DNA from: Paenibacillus pinihumi DSM 23905 = JCM 16419
GTDB taxonomy: Bacteria; Bacillota; Bacilli; Paenibacillales; Paenibacillaceae
NCBI RefSeq assembly: GCF_000422505.1
Contig: NZ_KE383866.1
Coordinates: 62,001-126,000, forward strand
Length of the DNA: 64,000 nucleotides
Direction of reading: 5' to 3'
The translations under genes and the position numbers were made by a program. The notes below the pieces were generated by a model. The model worked only from the letters and a program-made list of their open reading frames with translations, made no database searches and was not told where the DNA came from. Positions 54,505-64,000 of the stretch are shown piece after piece. The first letter of the stretch is position 1. Each line of letters opens with the position of its first letter.

Positions 54505-54551
54505 TAAAAAGAATACATGTAGAGGATACACCTAAGTATATCCTCTACATG
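54505..54551 (-). terminator. Internal terminator between binding protein and two-component genes
   Basis: Minus strand CATGTAGAGGATA...TATCCTCTACATG, a perfect 13-bp stem with a 10-base loop, followed by TATTCTTTTT, right before the regulator's ribosome-binding site. It should lower regulator and kinase expression relative to the transporter. Confidence 0.75.
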
Positions 54552-54564
54552 AATGATTTGTATA

Positions 54565-56295
54565 TTATTTAACACCCATAATTTTCAGGTTTTCCTGCCA
54601 AACACCCGTTTTCCAATCCAATACTTTCTGATAGCCCAGCTTTTCAGCTTCGGCCTTGGACTCCGCAATGACTTTTCTTACTTCATCATCGCTTTTCGCA
54701 AAGACCAGCTTGGAGACCACTTGCTTGTAATGCTCTCTCAAACGCTGCAGGCTGATGCCCTCAGGCGTATTTGGCAGTGGATCAAGGTTGGAGAATTCAG
54801 TCATATTTTTCGATGTCTTGAAGGAAACCGTTGTCTGTGAAATCGTCGTCCAATCCTGCGATTCCGCCGGAAGATGCTTTTCGCGCTCACCTTTGATCGT
54901 ATCAATGTAGCTCGTATTGCCGTACCAGTTGAAATCGCCGATTTTCAGCTCATCGTACTCCTTCTGATTGCGGTTGATATATGCATCATTTGGAATCGGT
55001 ACACCATTTTCAACTTTGTCATAAAACATGCCTTCCGGACCAAAGAAGAATACACGCTGGCCTTCCTCGCTAATGGCCCAGTTGAAGAAGGAGAAGATCG
55101 CTTCCGGATCTTTCGCATTTTTCGTAATGACGTTTACGTTCCAGCCCAGTGTATTGTAGCCGCCAGGATATACTTTGTTCTTGTCTACCCCATCTTTATG
55201 GAACGGCCAAATGACCTGATAGCCAGACTCCGGATCTTTGGAGATGAGGTAGTTGTTTGCCTCACGTCCGATATTTTCAACCACAGAATCGTAAGCGCCG
55301 AATACGGCAATTTTACCATTTTTCAGCTTTTCCATAATTTGATCACGTGTTTGCGTAAAGGCATCCTGGGAAGTCAGCCCTTGACGGAAAATGCGGCTGG
55401 CAAAAATCGCTGTATCTTCAAATGCCGGGTCGTCATATACCGGAATCAGCTTATCGCCGCTTGGAACTCCGAATACGCTGCCGCTGCCTGCGGAGATCAG
55501 AGCTGGCGTACGGTCATCTGCCGCACCGCTGTAAAGCAAGCCGAACATTTGGGATTCACCGTCACGAATTTCACCGAAATCGAGCGGCACCACATCTTTA
55601 TACTTTTCTTTGACCTGCTTCAGATAGGCTTCCAGATCGGACCAGGTTTCCAGAGCTGGCGATCCAAGCTCCTTGTGAATTTTGCGGTTGACGAGATATG
55701 CCGCATTACCGTTCCCGTTCTCGCCGCTAATGAACCAGTTTGGAACCTGATACAGCTTGCCGTCCTTGCTGCGCAGCATGTTCAGTGTCTCCTCACCGAT
55801 TGTCTGAACGAATTCAGGATACTTCTCCAGGTAAGGGTCCAGTTCAACAAGCTGTCCTGCATTTACGAGGCGGTCAACGTCTTTGCCGCGATCCAGAACA
55901 AGCGCATCCGGCAAGCTCTTGGAGACAATCATCGAGTTCAGCTTCGTTGCAGCAGCGCCATTGGATTGGACCGGCTCGACAGTTACGCCGAGGTTATCTG
56001 TAATCCATTTGCCCTGCGGACGCTCCAGCCAGCTAAGTGCTGTAAACCAGTCATAGTTTACATATTGTGTAAATGTAACCGGCTTCACTTTTCCTTTTGG
56101 TGTATTATCGGTTGTCTCCGACCCTTTTTCCTCCGGTTGATTCGTGGAGGATGGTGTATTCGCTGGTGTATTTGCCGGTTTGTTTGGTGTTCCTCCATTG
56201 CCGCCGGAGCATGCTGTCAGCATCATCGTTAACGCAATCATCATGACTAGCATTCCCCGGAAAGACAGACCCTGAAATGTTTTTTTTCTGTTCAT
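54565..56295 (-). CDS. Extracellular sugar-binding lipoprotein (LplA-type), glucan locus
   Basis: 576 residues from ATG 56295, with GAGGAG 9 bases upstream. Signal peptide with lipobox LTAC (Cys29) and a long Asn/Pro/Thr linker. The mature part is the large family 1 solute-binding type: VTFTQYVNYDWFTALSW near the start, ALVLDRGKDVDRLVNAGQLV, and a C-terminal GYQKVLDWKTGVWQ. It is third in the operon after two permeases. A beta-1,3-gluco-oligosaccharide ligand is inferred from the neighbouring glucanases, not from the sequence. Confidence 0.9.
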   Translation of the reverse strand: MNRKKTFQGLSFRGMLVMMIALTMMLTACSGGNGGTPNKPANTPANTPSSTNQPEEKGSETTDNTPKGKVKPVTFTQYVNYDWFTALSWLERPQGKWITDNLGVTVEPVQSNGAAATKLNSMIVSKSLPDALVLDRGKDVDRLVNAGQLVELDPYLEKYPEFVQTIGEETLNMLRSKDGKLYQVPNWFISGENGNGNAAYLVNRKIHKELGSPALETWSDLEAYLKQVKEKYKDVVPLDFGEIRDGESQMFGLLYSGAADDRTPALISAGSGSVFGVPSGDKLIPVYDDPAFEDTAIFASRIFRQGLTSQDAFTQTRDQIMEKLKNGKIAVFGAYDSVVENIGREANNYLISKDPESGYQVIWPFHKDGVDKNKVYPGGYNTLGWNVNVITKNAKDPEAIFSFFNWAISEEGQRVFFFGPEGMFYDKVENGVPIPNDAYINRNQKEYDELKIGDFNWYGNTSYIDTIKGEREKHLPAESQDWTTISQTTVSFKTSKNMTEFSNLDPLPNTPEGISLQRLREHYKQVVSKLVFAKSDDEVRKVIAESKAEAEKLGYQKVLDWKTGVWQENLKIMGVK

Positions 56296-56340
56296 TTCAT
56301 TTCTCCTCTCATACATACTCTGATCAAATTTATGTTATCA

Positions 56341-56362
56341 GCCGGCCGCTTGCACGGCCGGC
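56341..56362 (-). promoter_or_regulatory. GC-rich intercistronic stem-loop
   Basis: GCCGGCCG-cttgca-CGGCCGGC between permease and lipoprotein genes, without a T-run. It is a probable mRNA processing or stability hairpin protecting the lipoprotein message. Confidence 0.55.
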
Positions 56363-56378
56363 GCCATAACCCGTGCAA

Positions 56379-57266
56379 CTACTCTTTCAGGGAACCGATC
56401 AGTACCCCTTTGACAAAATACTTTTGCAGAAACGGATAAATCAGCAGAATCGGAAGCGTCGCCACCATCATAGTCGCCATTTGGAGCGCTTTTACCGTAA
56501 CGGTACTGGCAACCATGCTTTGGGCATACGTATTAAGATTGGACATTAGCGTCGCCGTTGTGCCTGCATTGATAATTTGTACCAACAACGTTTGTAGCGG
56601 AATCAGATTCTGATTGTTAATGAATACCGCCGGTGTAAACCAGTCGTTCCACAGAAATACCGCCGAGAACAGCGACAATGTAGCGAAGACCGGCCCGGAT
56701 ACAGGCAGAACAATTCTAAAGAACACCCCGAAGTTTGAACAGCCGTCAATTTTGGCCGATTCCTCCAGCCCGTCCGGAAGTCCCATGAAGAAGGTCCGGA
56801 AAATAATCATATTATAAACGCTCACCATGCCGTGAACCAGCAGGAAGGTGAAGGTATCATACAGGCCGATTACATAGACCAGAATGAAATACGGAATCAA
56901 TCCGCCGTTGAAAAACATTGTAAATACAGCAGCTACCATGTAAAACTTTTTGAACAAAATGTCCTTCTTCGACATGGCGTATGCGAACAGCGAGGTAAAG
57001 AACATCGCCAGCAGCGTGCCCAGCAGCGTCCGCATAATGGTTACAAAATAGGCTTGGAAAATCTGGCTCTCTTTAAATACGATTGCATAGTTTTCCAAGG
57101 TGAATTTTCGCGGCCAAAAGGTTACGCCGCCAAGTGTTGTATCGGAGCCCACATTAAAGGATAACACGAGCGAGTTCCAAAACGGATAAAAAGTAACAAA
57201 AGCCAGCAAAGTTAACAGAACATATATAATACCTCTAAGGACTTTATCGCCCGCAGACAGTTTCAC
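56379..57266 (-). CDS. Carbohydrate ABC transporter permease (LplC/MalG-type), glucan locus
   Basis: 295 residues starting at GTG 57266 with GGAGG 10 bases upstream. EAA loop EESAKIDGCSNFGVFFRIVLP; C-terminus FLQKYFVKGVLIGSLKE. It has the same architecture as the permease of the mannosidase operon at 5034, and the two probably share ancestry. The gene lies 28 bases after the LplB-type permease gene. Confidence 0.92.
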   Translation of the reverse strand: MKLSAGDKVLRGIIYVLLTLLAFVTFYPFWNSLVLSFNVGSDTTLGGVTFWPRKFTLENYAIVFKESQIFQAYFVTIMRTLLGTLLAMFFTSLFAYAMSKKDILFKKFYMVAAVFTMFFNGGLIPYFILVYVIGLYDTFTFLLVHGMVSVYNMIIFRTFFMGLPDGLEESAKIDGCSNFGVFFRIVLPVSGPVFATLSLFSAVFLWNDWFTPAVFINNQNLIPLQTLLVQIINAGTTATLMSNLNTYAQSMVASTVTVKALQMATMMVATLPILLIYPFLQKYFVKGVLIGSLKE

Positions 57267-57294
57267 TTCTCTCTCACCTCCAAAGCAGTTGCTT

Positions 57295-58281
57295 CTACCA
57301 TAAGCTTGTTTTGCCCAGTCTTCTGGCTATCGTATTTGCCGCAAGCAGCAGCACGACACTCAGGATCGATTTGAACAACCCGGCAGCAGAAGCATAGGAA
57401 TAACGCTGGTTCAGAATCCCCATCTGGTATACATAGGTGTCGATAACATTCGCTACCGGGAGCACCACACCGTTATTCAAATTTTTCGTCAATACGAGAA
57501 TGTCTTCATAACCCGCATTAAGCGTATTTCCGATCGCCAGGATCAGGAAAATGATCATGATCGGAGCAATACTCGGAAGTGTAATCAGGAAAATCTGTTT
57601 AAACCGGCTTGCGCCATCCAGGGAAGCGGATTCATAGAGTGCCGGATCAATACCGACAATTGCCGCCAGATAAACGATAGAGCCGAATCCGATTTCCTTC
57701 CAGACATTCATGGAGACGACGATACCCCAGAAATAAGAAGGTGTCGACATCCAGTTAATCGGTTCATCAATAATATTTAATGCCATTAACAGGCTGTTCA
57801 CGGCACCATTGTCGACAGCAAGCATGGAGAATACCATACCGGAGATGACAACCCATGACATAAAGTGTGGAACATAGGTTACCGTTTGCACAATTCGTTT
57901 GAATAATCCTCCAACTTCATTGAGCATCAGGGCCAGAATAATTGGCGCCGGAAACCCGATAAGCAGCTTTAGCAGACTAATTGCGAATGTATTGCGGATA
58001 ACTTCCCAGAACTCCGGAGCATCAATAAATGCCTTGAACTGATCCAGCCCAACCCAGGGGCTGTCCCAGAATCCCGTAAACAGATCATACTCCTGAAATG
58101 CAATTAATACTCCCCACATTGGACCGTAGCTGAAGATCAGCAGAAAAATAAATGCCGGTAAAATCATCACCTGAAATTCCCACTGTCTGGCGAATCTCAC
58201 CCATACGGACTCCTGCTTCAGCTTGTTCTGCGGCTTCTTGGGCGCCTTGACGCCTGCTCCCGCAGTTACTTCATTCTTCAT
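57295..58281 (-). CDS. Carbohydrate ABC transporter permease (LplB/MalF-type), glucan locus
   Basis: 328 residues. A basic/Pro-rich N-terminus (KAPKKPQNKLKQ) precedes the first helix (MILPAFIFLLIFSYGPMWG). The EAA loop is YESASLDGASRFKQIFLITLP. It is the first gene of the operon, with ATG 58281 and a short GGTGATGGG ribosome site. Upstream is an A/T-rich region and then a bidirectional terminator. No ATPase gene is present; the family usually uses a shared MsmX-type ATPase. Confidence 0.92.
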   Translation of the reverse strand: MKNEVTAGAGVKAPKKPQNKLKQESVWVRFARQWEFQVMILPAFIFLLIFSYGPMWGVLIAFQEYDLFTGFWDSPWVGLDQFKAFIDAPEFWEVIRNTFAISLLKLLIGFPAPIILALMLNEVGGLFKRIVQTVTYVPHFMSWVVISGMVFSMLAVDNGAVNSLLMALNIIDEPINWMSTPSYFWGIVVSMNVWKEIGFGSIVYLAAIVGIDPALYESASLDGASRFKQIFLITLPSIAPIMIIFLILAIGNTLNAGYEDILVLTKNLNNGVVLPVANVIDTYVYQMGILNQRYSYASAAGLFKSILSVVLLLAANTIARRLGKTSLW

Positions 58282-58422
58282 CCCATCACCAACTTCATGT
58301 ACTTTGTATTTGTGTTTTTATCTTAAAACAGATAGAAACTGTAAACCAGAACACTGTTTAACGAATGATGTAACAAATCAACGATTTTAGAGCGAAGGCT
58401 GCGAAATGAAGAAAAGAGAAGC

Positions 58423-58464
58423 AAAAAGAGTTGGGACTGCACAAGTGCAGAACCAACTCTTTTT
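58423..58464. terminator. Bidirectional intrinsic terminator
   Basis: AAAAAGAGTTGG...CCAACTCTTTTT, a 12-bp stem flanked by A- and T-runs, with TGCAC/GTGCA in the loop. It ends transcripts of the sugar-isomerase remnant and LacI gene and insulates the transporter operon. Confidence 0.85.
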
Positions 58465-58584
58465 GTAAATTGTTTTATTAATATTTAATTTATACATAAA
58501 ATAAACTGTCAAAAATAATTAAATGAATGCTGATTTGAAAAATGAACATACTTTAAAACTTAGAAATCGGGATAAAAACCTACA

Positions 58585-58872
58585 TTATTCCGAAAACTCT
58601 GTAGGCCACGGGCACGTCACCGATACCGGATTCAGTGAATGCTCAGATTCCCCCGGACAACCCGCAAAGGCAGTGACATGCTCGACTCCCAGCTTGACCG
58701 CTAAACGAACCGTATCCTGAAAGGTGTCATGATGAGCCATGGCTATATCCGCATTGGGATGAAGCGGATTTCCATGGCAGCTTAATTCGCTGAAACATGG
58801 ACTACAATATAACCTCATTCCTAATATGCCGGACCCAATGAGCTCCAGCGCCTGGCGGGCGGGTTGCAACAT
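58585..58872 (-). pseudogene. Truncated sugar phosphate isomerase/epimerase (xylose-isomerase-like TIM barrel)
   Basis: A 95-codon frame begins at ATG 58872, directly after the LacI-gene stop. Its later part (NADIAMAHHDTFQDTVRLAV, then LGVEHVTAFAGCPGESEHS and TCPWPTEF) matches the N-terminal half of sugar phosphate isomerases/epimerases (family motif S/A-G-C-P-G-D, W-P-x-x-y/f). Full-length members have about 280-320 residues; this one stops at TAA 58585 and the rest is missing. It was probably an inositol- or sugar-catabolic gene downstream of its LacI regulator. Confidence 0.6.
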
Positions 58873-58874
58873 GC

Positions 58875-60450
<1,576 letters not shown>

Positions 60451-60924
60451 ATGACAGAACAAAACCGGTTAGTTGAACGCAAAGAGATCAAACTCGTAGG
60501 ATTTTCCGTAACCGTTTCTTTAAATGAGGATTTAGAAAACGGTGTCATAGAAGGGTTACGGGGTGAGTTTTTACATAAGCGGCATGATATAGCTAATCAG
60601 CTTGAACATAATGGCATCTATCTGATTCAGGTATATCCTGAATGCGAGTGGACACCGGATATCCCGTTTCAAAGCATTGTAGCTGCAGAAGTAAGCGAGT
60701 TTGCTGCTGTTCCGGAAGGAATGGTAGAGCATACACTTCCAGCCGGCAGCTATGCGAGATTTACCCATTATGGACCTGAATCAGAAATTGGTGACACCTA
60801 TAATTACATCCGGGAAACAGACATTGCCAGTACCCGGGCATTTGATTTTGAACACTGGACGAATGTAGAGACGATTGGTCAAGAGAAAAACGCCATTGAC
60901 ATTTATTTGCCTTTGGACACTTAG
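60451..60924 (+). CDS. GyrI-like/AraC effector-binding domain protein
   Basis: 157 residues; AAGGAGAG lies 7 bases before ATG. MVEHTLPAGSYARFTHYGPE followed by YNYIRETDI, and the C-terminal IDIYLPLDT, match the GyrI-like small-molecule-binding fold (bacterial transcription activator effector-binding domain). Stand-alone members can bind hydrophobic or cationic drugs or have hydrolase activity in some cases. No DNA-binding domain is attached. A single gene with its own upstream region. Confidence 0.85.
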   Translation: MTEQNRLVERKEIKLVGFSVTVSLNEDLENGVIEGLRGEFLHKRHDIANQLEHNGIYLIQVYPECEWTPDIPFQSIVAAEVSEFAAVPEGMVEHTLPAGSYARFTHYGPESEIGDTYNYIRETDIASTRAFDFEHWTNVETIGQEKNAIDIYLPLDT

Positions 60925-61028
60925 TAGAATTCAAAGTCAATCATGAATAGCTTGCGTTTGACAGCACACAACATTACTTCACGCAGACCTGGAGGCCCGC
61001 TATCAGAATTATATACTCCTGTATGTTT

Positions 61029-61063
61029 AAAAAGGTTCTGGAGACTACTTCTCCAGAACCTTC
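61029..61063 (-). terminator. Intrinsic terminator of the GH-D glycosidase gene
   Basis: Minus strand AAGGTTCTGGAGA-agtag-TCTCCAGAACCTT, a perfect 13-bp stem, followed by TTTAAA, about 40 bases after the stop. Confidence 0.85.
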
Positions 61064-61100
61064 AGTTTATACGGCTGAGAAGATGAATACGTGTTTCATT

Positions 61101-63758
61101 TTAAAATGTAATTTTGTACAGCTTCGACTCCCGCCCCTTTAATTCCAGCTTCAGCTTGCCGTCTTCCGGCTGTACGGTTTTATTTGTCCATAGATCGGTA
61201 ATCTTGTAGCTGCCTGTAATGCCGGCACGGGCCAAGTCTACGTTCTTGCCTGCCGCATCCTTGCTGAAATTGAACACAGCAAGATAATGCGTACCGTCAT
61301 CCTCCATAACAAAGGTGTCAGAGGATTCAGCTCCTGTATTCCCCTCTACAGTCCGGAAAGCCTTGCCTTTCATCGCCAGCTCGTTAATACGCGGATTCGT
61401 GTACAACTGCTTCATTAACTTCTGGTTTTCGGGCTTGGTGACATCATCTGAGCTCAGATATACCGTTCCGGAAATTACCGCTGCATTGACCCTCGTCTGA
61501 GATCCTTCGAATGTCTCTCCCTTTTCCAGTGTCATATAATCCGGGTCTGTATAATGGTAGATCGTGCCGTTCTGCCACCATCCGTAAGTGAGATTATTTA
61601 ACTGGTACTCGGTCGAACCGATCGAGCCGTCAATATCACAGGAGATCCGCCGCGCATGCGCATACTGGCTTGGGAACAATGGCGCTATTGAGGTGTTCAC
61701 GAACATGGTGCCTTCCAGCTTTTCGATCAGATACGCCATTCCCTGGTTGTAAGCCTGAATGCCGGTTTTTACGCTCTTGTCGTAATGTTCACCTTCCATC
61801 GCAGCATGCGTCAGGAAGTCCAGCTTGAGGAACTCATAGCCGGTACGTTTGAAGCGCTCAATATCAAAATCCATCTTCATTTTCGTACCCGGGTGGGTCG
61901 GGTCCAGCGCGTAGCCCATCATATGAGGCACAATTTTACCGTCCTTATCCTTTAGAACGATGTCCCCATACGTATATTTGCCGTCTGTTCCCTCAACCTT
62001 CTCAATCATATTTTTGCCCCAATAAACGAAAGGTGTATGATAGGAGCCTGGTATCTGCTTGTTTTTGCGAATTTTGTCTACCATATCGATTCGCTGCTCC
62101 TCGGTCAGATTATCCCAGAAGGAGTCCATGTTAATGTAGACATTTCCCTTGTTGTTAAAGGAAGCATTCTGAATATGATCGTGGAAGAAATCGGATACCG
62201 CAACCATCTTTTCATAGGACAGATGCTCGGCATAGGCGCCCCAGCTATTCCAGCCGACCGGAACTCCTTCCGGAATGTTTGGTCCTAAGCTGAGCGGTGG
62301 TGCCACAACAGCATTGGCCCGTCCGTAAGCCTCCATCCCATCGCGGTAGTCACCGTAAAAGCCGACGAAGATTTGCGGAGACTTGAGCGTCGTACCTGAA
62401 ATGGCGCCGTGCTCGATCCGATCGTACGTTACATTGCGGGAGGTGAACCCTCCGTATACTTTCAGCTCATTCAGACGATTATCCGAGCCGCTCCAGTAAA
62501 TGCCTGTCTTCCAAGTATCATGAGTAATCGATCCGACGACCAGCCCATTGCGGCTGGCATTGTCAAAGATGGCCGACACTTCGGAACCGACATACTTGTC
62601 ATTATTCAAGCTGGTATTGATCGTCTTGGATACATGCCTCGACCAGGCGTCATTATCGAACGGCACAATAAGCACGCGGTTGTCCTCATACTGGCCCAGA
62701 TCAACCCCGCCTCCGGTGCTGAGAACTACAGGAGCCATATAATTGGTGCTCAGCTCTTCGCTGCCGCTGACCTCCTGCTCTGTCACGAAGTAATCCAGAC
62801 CTTCATAAATATAATAGATTTGGTCAAATGCAGGCAGACCTGTCCTCTCATTGCGGACAGCCAGCTTGATGCCCTTCCCGTGCCCATCCTGTACCGGAGC
62901 AATCTCATTCGCCAGCAATTGACGCTTGTCAAATTCATAATTATGCACGATCTGGTCTCCCAGCTTCACACTGCTGTAGACACCCTTGGCAATCATGTTG
63001 CCGTTCCATGAATATGCGGCCAATCCAGTCTCTGTGTTATACAGAATCTGATAGGTGCCGCTGTCAATCGTGAAGCCCTTCGCATGCTGCGACACCCGGA
63101 TCGCGCCATACTCTGAGGATGAAGTTTGGTCGCCGATCGTTGCCGAGCCGCCCCAGGCTGTGGCCGGATTTTGCGATTCATTCGCCGAAGGCGCCTTGCG
63201 CAGTATAATTTTGTCAAGATTCGGGGAATACCAGTCGCCGTCGGAAAACAACAGCGTATTTTTGCCCGCTGCCAGTTCAACAGCGAACTCATAGGTTCCG
63301 ACCGACTCCCAGTCGTTTTTGCCGACTTCCGGCAAATCATATTTTTCCGCTTCGCCAGTTCCGTTAGCCTGAACAAAGAACGATCGCGGATCACCCGAGA
63401 TATAATAGACCGTCACAATATATTGCCCGGCCTCAGGAATCTCGACATCATTGAATTGCACCGAACTGCCTTCGAAAAGACCGCCAACCTGCTTCCCGTC
63501 TGAGCAAGGGGCGCAGTCAGCAACTTCCGTGTGCGGACCTTTCAGCGTGTTGCGGGGATCATTTGCTTGAAATACATATTCCACTGCCGCTTCTTCCACT
63601 TGCGGCTCCCCTTCCTCTGCCTGATTCGTATTGGCTACAGCAGGATCTGCCAAATCTTCTCCTTGCGGGGAAGATACCTTGTAAATAATGACTGATATTC
63701 CGACAATAAGGACAAGAGCAGCAATGAGAATAGCCGTCCTTCTTGTTTTCAATTGCAT
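61101..63758 (-). CDS. Clan GH-D (alpha-galactosidase-like, GH36-type) glycosidase with membrane anchor and CBM35-type domain
   Basis: 885 residues from ATG 63758 (AAAGGAA at 8 bases); upstream in-frame codons lack a site. An N-terminal uncleaved anchor (RRTAILIAALVLIVGISVII) and an acidic linker precede a CBM6/35-like beta-sandwich (about 60-190; IPEAGQYIVTVYYISGD; GKNTLLFSDGDWYSPNLDKI). The rest (about 230-885) is a TIM-barrel glycosidase with VGWNSWGAYAEHLS, GNVYINMDSFWD, YEFLKLDFLTHAAMEGEH (presumed nucleophile Asp) and ISCDIDGSIG. The family call is by motif; substrate (alpha-galactoside or other) is unverified. It faces outward and would work with the permease system at the right edge. 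Confidence 0.8.
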   Translation of the reverse strand: MQLKTRRTAILIAALVLIVGISVIIYKVSSPQGEDLADPAVANTNQAEEGEPQVEEAAVEYVFQANDPRNTLKGPHTEVADCAPCSDGKQVGGLFEGSSVQFNDVEIPEAGQYIVTVYYISGDPRSFFVQANGTGEAEKYDLPEVGKNDWESVGTYEFAVELAAGKNTLLFSDGDWYSPNLDKIILRKAPSANESQNPATAWGGSATIGDQTSSSEYGAIRVSQHAKGFTIDSGTYQILYNTETGLAAYSWNGNMIAKGVYSSVKLGDQIVHNYEFDKRQLLANEIAPVQDGHGKGIKLAVRNERTGLPAFDQIYYIYEGLDYFVTEQEVSGSEELSTNYMAPVVLSTGGGVDLGQYEDNRVLIVPFDNDAWSRHVSKTINTSLNNDKYVGSEVSAIFDNASRNGLVVGSITHDTWKTGIYWSGSDNRLNELKVYGGFTSRNVTYDRIEHGAISGTTLKSPQIFVGFYGDYRDGMEAYGRANAVVAPPLSLGPNIPEGVPVGWNSWGAYAEHLSYEKMVAVSDFFHDHIQNASFNNKGNVYINMDSFWDNLTEEQRIDMVDKIRKNKQIPGSYHTPFVYWGKNMIEKVEGTDGKYTYGDIVLKDKDGKIVPHMMGYALDPTHPGTKMKMDFDIERFKRTGYEFLKLDFLTHAAMEGEHYDKSVKTGIQAYNQGMAYLIEKLEGTMFVNTSIAPLFPSQYAHARRISCDIDGSIGSTEYQLNNLTYGWWQNGTIYHYTDPDYMTLEKGETFEGSQTRVNAAVISGTVYLSSDDVTKPENQKLMKQLYTNPRINELAMKGKAFRTVEGNTGAESSDTFVMEDDGTHYLAVFNFSKDAAGKNVDLARAGITGSYKITDLWTNKTVQPEDGKLKLELKGRESKLYKITF

Positions 63759-63854
63759 CACCGTTCCTTTCGGTAAATGAACTTTCGAGCAAGGCTGCCG
63801 TGTGAAATGTTCTTCCGATCGCTGTTGTTCCATGACTGCAACCAAATTCCAATC

Positions 63855-63890
63855 CAAAAGACCGCCGCTGTTCCGGAAGAAACAGCGGCG
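63855..63890 (-). terminator. Terminator or attenuator between permease and glycosidase genes
   Basis: Minus strand CGCCGCTGTT-tcttccgg-AACAGCGGCG followed by GTCTTTTGG, a 10-bp perfect stem between the permease end and the glycosidase start. Confidence 0.6.
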
Positions 63891-63929
63891 CTTCGCTTGC
63901 AAATATAAAATTGTTCGGTCTGCTAACTA

Positions 63930-64000
63930 TTAACCGACGACACCGCTCCGTTCCATGCTCTCAACAAAGTGGCGCTGTACGAACAGATACATAATGATCA
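63930..64000 (-). CDS. Carbohydrate ABC transporter permease, C-terminal end (runs off right edge)
   Basis: The last 22 codons read IIMYLFVQRHFVESMERSGVVG and stop at TAA 63930-63932. This is the C-terminal pattern of MalG/LplC-type sugar permeases (Y-x-F-x-Q-R-x-F-V-x-x-[hydrophobic/charged]-x-G-x-[IV]-x-G). The gene extends beyond the window. It is followed by the GH-D glycosidase, consistent with a linked uptake and degradation operon. Confidence 0.75.
   Translation of the reverse strand, partial: IIMYLFVQRHFVESMERSGVVG

Noticed and set aside
54874-56232. Plus-strand open frame of 452 codons
   Set aside because: Antisense to the binding lipoprotein gene, which has signal peptide, lipobox and ribosome site.

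Overview
The window comes from a Gram-positive, spore-former-type Firmicute, most likely Paenibacillus or a close relative. The basis is the mixture of gene families: LplB/LplC-type sugar permeases with large substrate-binding lipoproteins, YesM/YesN-type two-component systems, an SLH-anchored surface enzyme, strong AGGAGG ribosome-binding sites, CcpA (cre) and Fur boxes, and many intrinsic terminators. No rRNA, tRNA, phage, IS or CRISPR was seen. Assignment is by sequence reading only, without database searches.

Layout. 1-2230: the 5' part of a sensor kinase running off the left edge, a small membrane protein and a LuxR-type HTH remnant. 2233-3065: an orphan SUKH (SMI1/KNR4) gene and a promoter-to-terminator short RNA that resembles a type I antitoxin. 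3279-11617: an oligosaccharide import operon (solute-binding protein, two permeases) led by a GH38 alpha-mannosidase, with a GntR/LacI-chimera regulator upstream. 11724-13016: a second SUKH gene and gpmA. 13209-17397: a complete iron-siderophore importer behind a promoter with a Fur box. 17553-21957: an unusual GNAT acetyltransferase fused to a large beta-rich sugar-type protein, translationally coupled to an amidohydrolase. 22604-29376: a purine-nucleoside unit in which a PotABCD-type ABC importer is combined with a nucleoside hydrolase and an adenine deaminase. 29460-36097: miscellaneous single genes (MpsC-like, alpha/beta hydrolase, VOC, two APH-type kinases, NUDIX, a secreted small protein with a likely frameshift) and a GNAT remnant.

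36181-58281 reads as one beta-1,3-glucan (laminarin-type) utilisation region, all on the minus strand: two permeases, a solute-binding lipoprotein, a YesN/YesM two-component system, a secreted GH16-CBM13 glucanase, a 2985-residue SLH-anchored protein with two GH16 domains and a long array of binding modules, and a GH81 endo-beta-1,3-glucanase with discoidin domains. Surface and secreted enzymes would cut the glucan, and the ABC importer would take up the oligomers (its cytoplasmic ATPase is not in the window, as is usual for this family). 58423-64000: a LacI regulator with a truncated sugar isomerase remnant, a GyrI-like protein, a clan GH-D (GH36-like) glycosidase and the C-terminus of another sugar permease at the right edge.

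Recurring regulatory theme: stem-loops sit at several internal joints of the ABC operons. Some have U-tracts and look like partial terminators that would set the ratio of binding protein to downstream genes.
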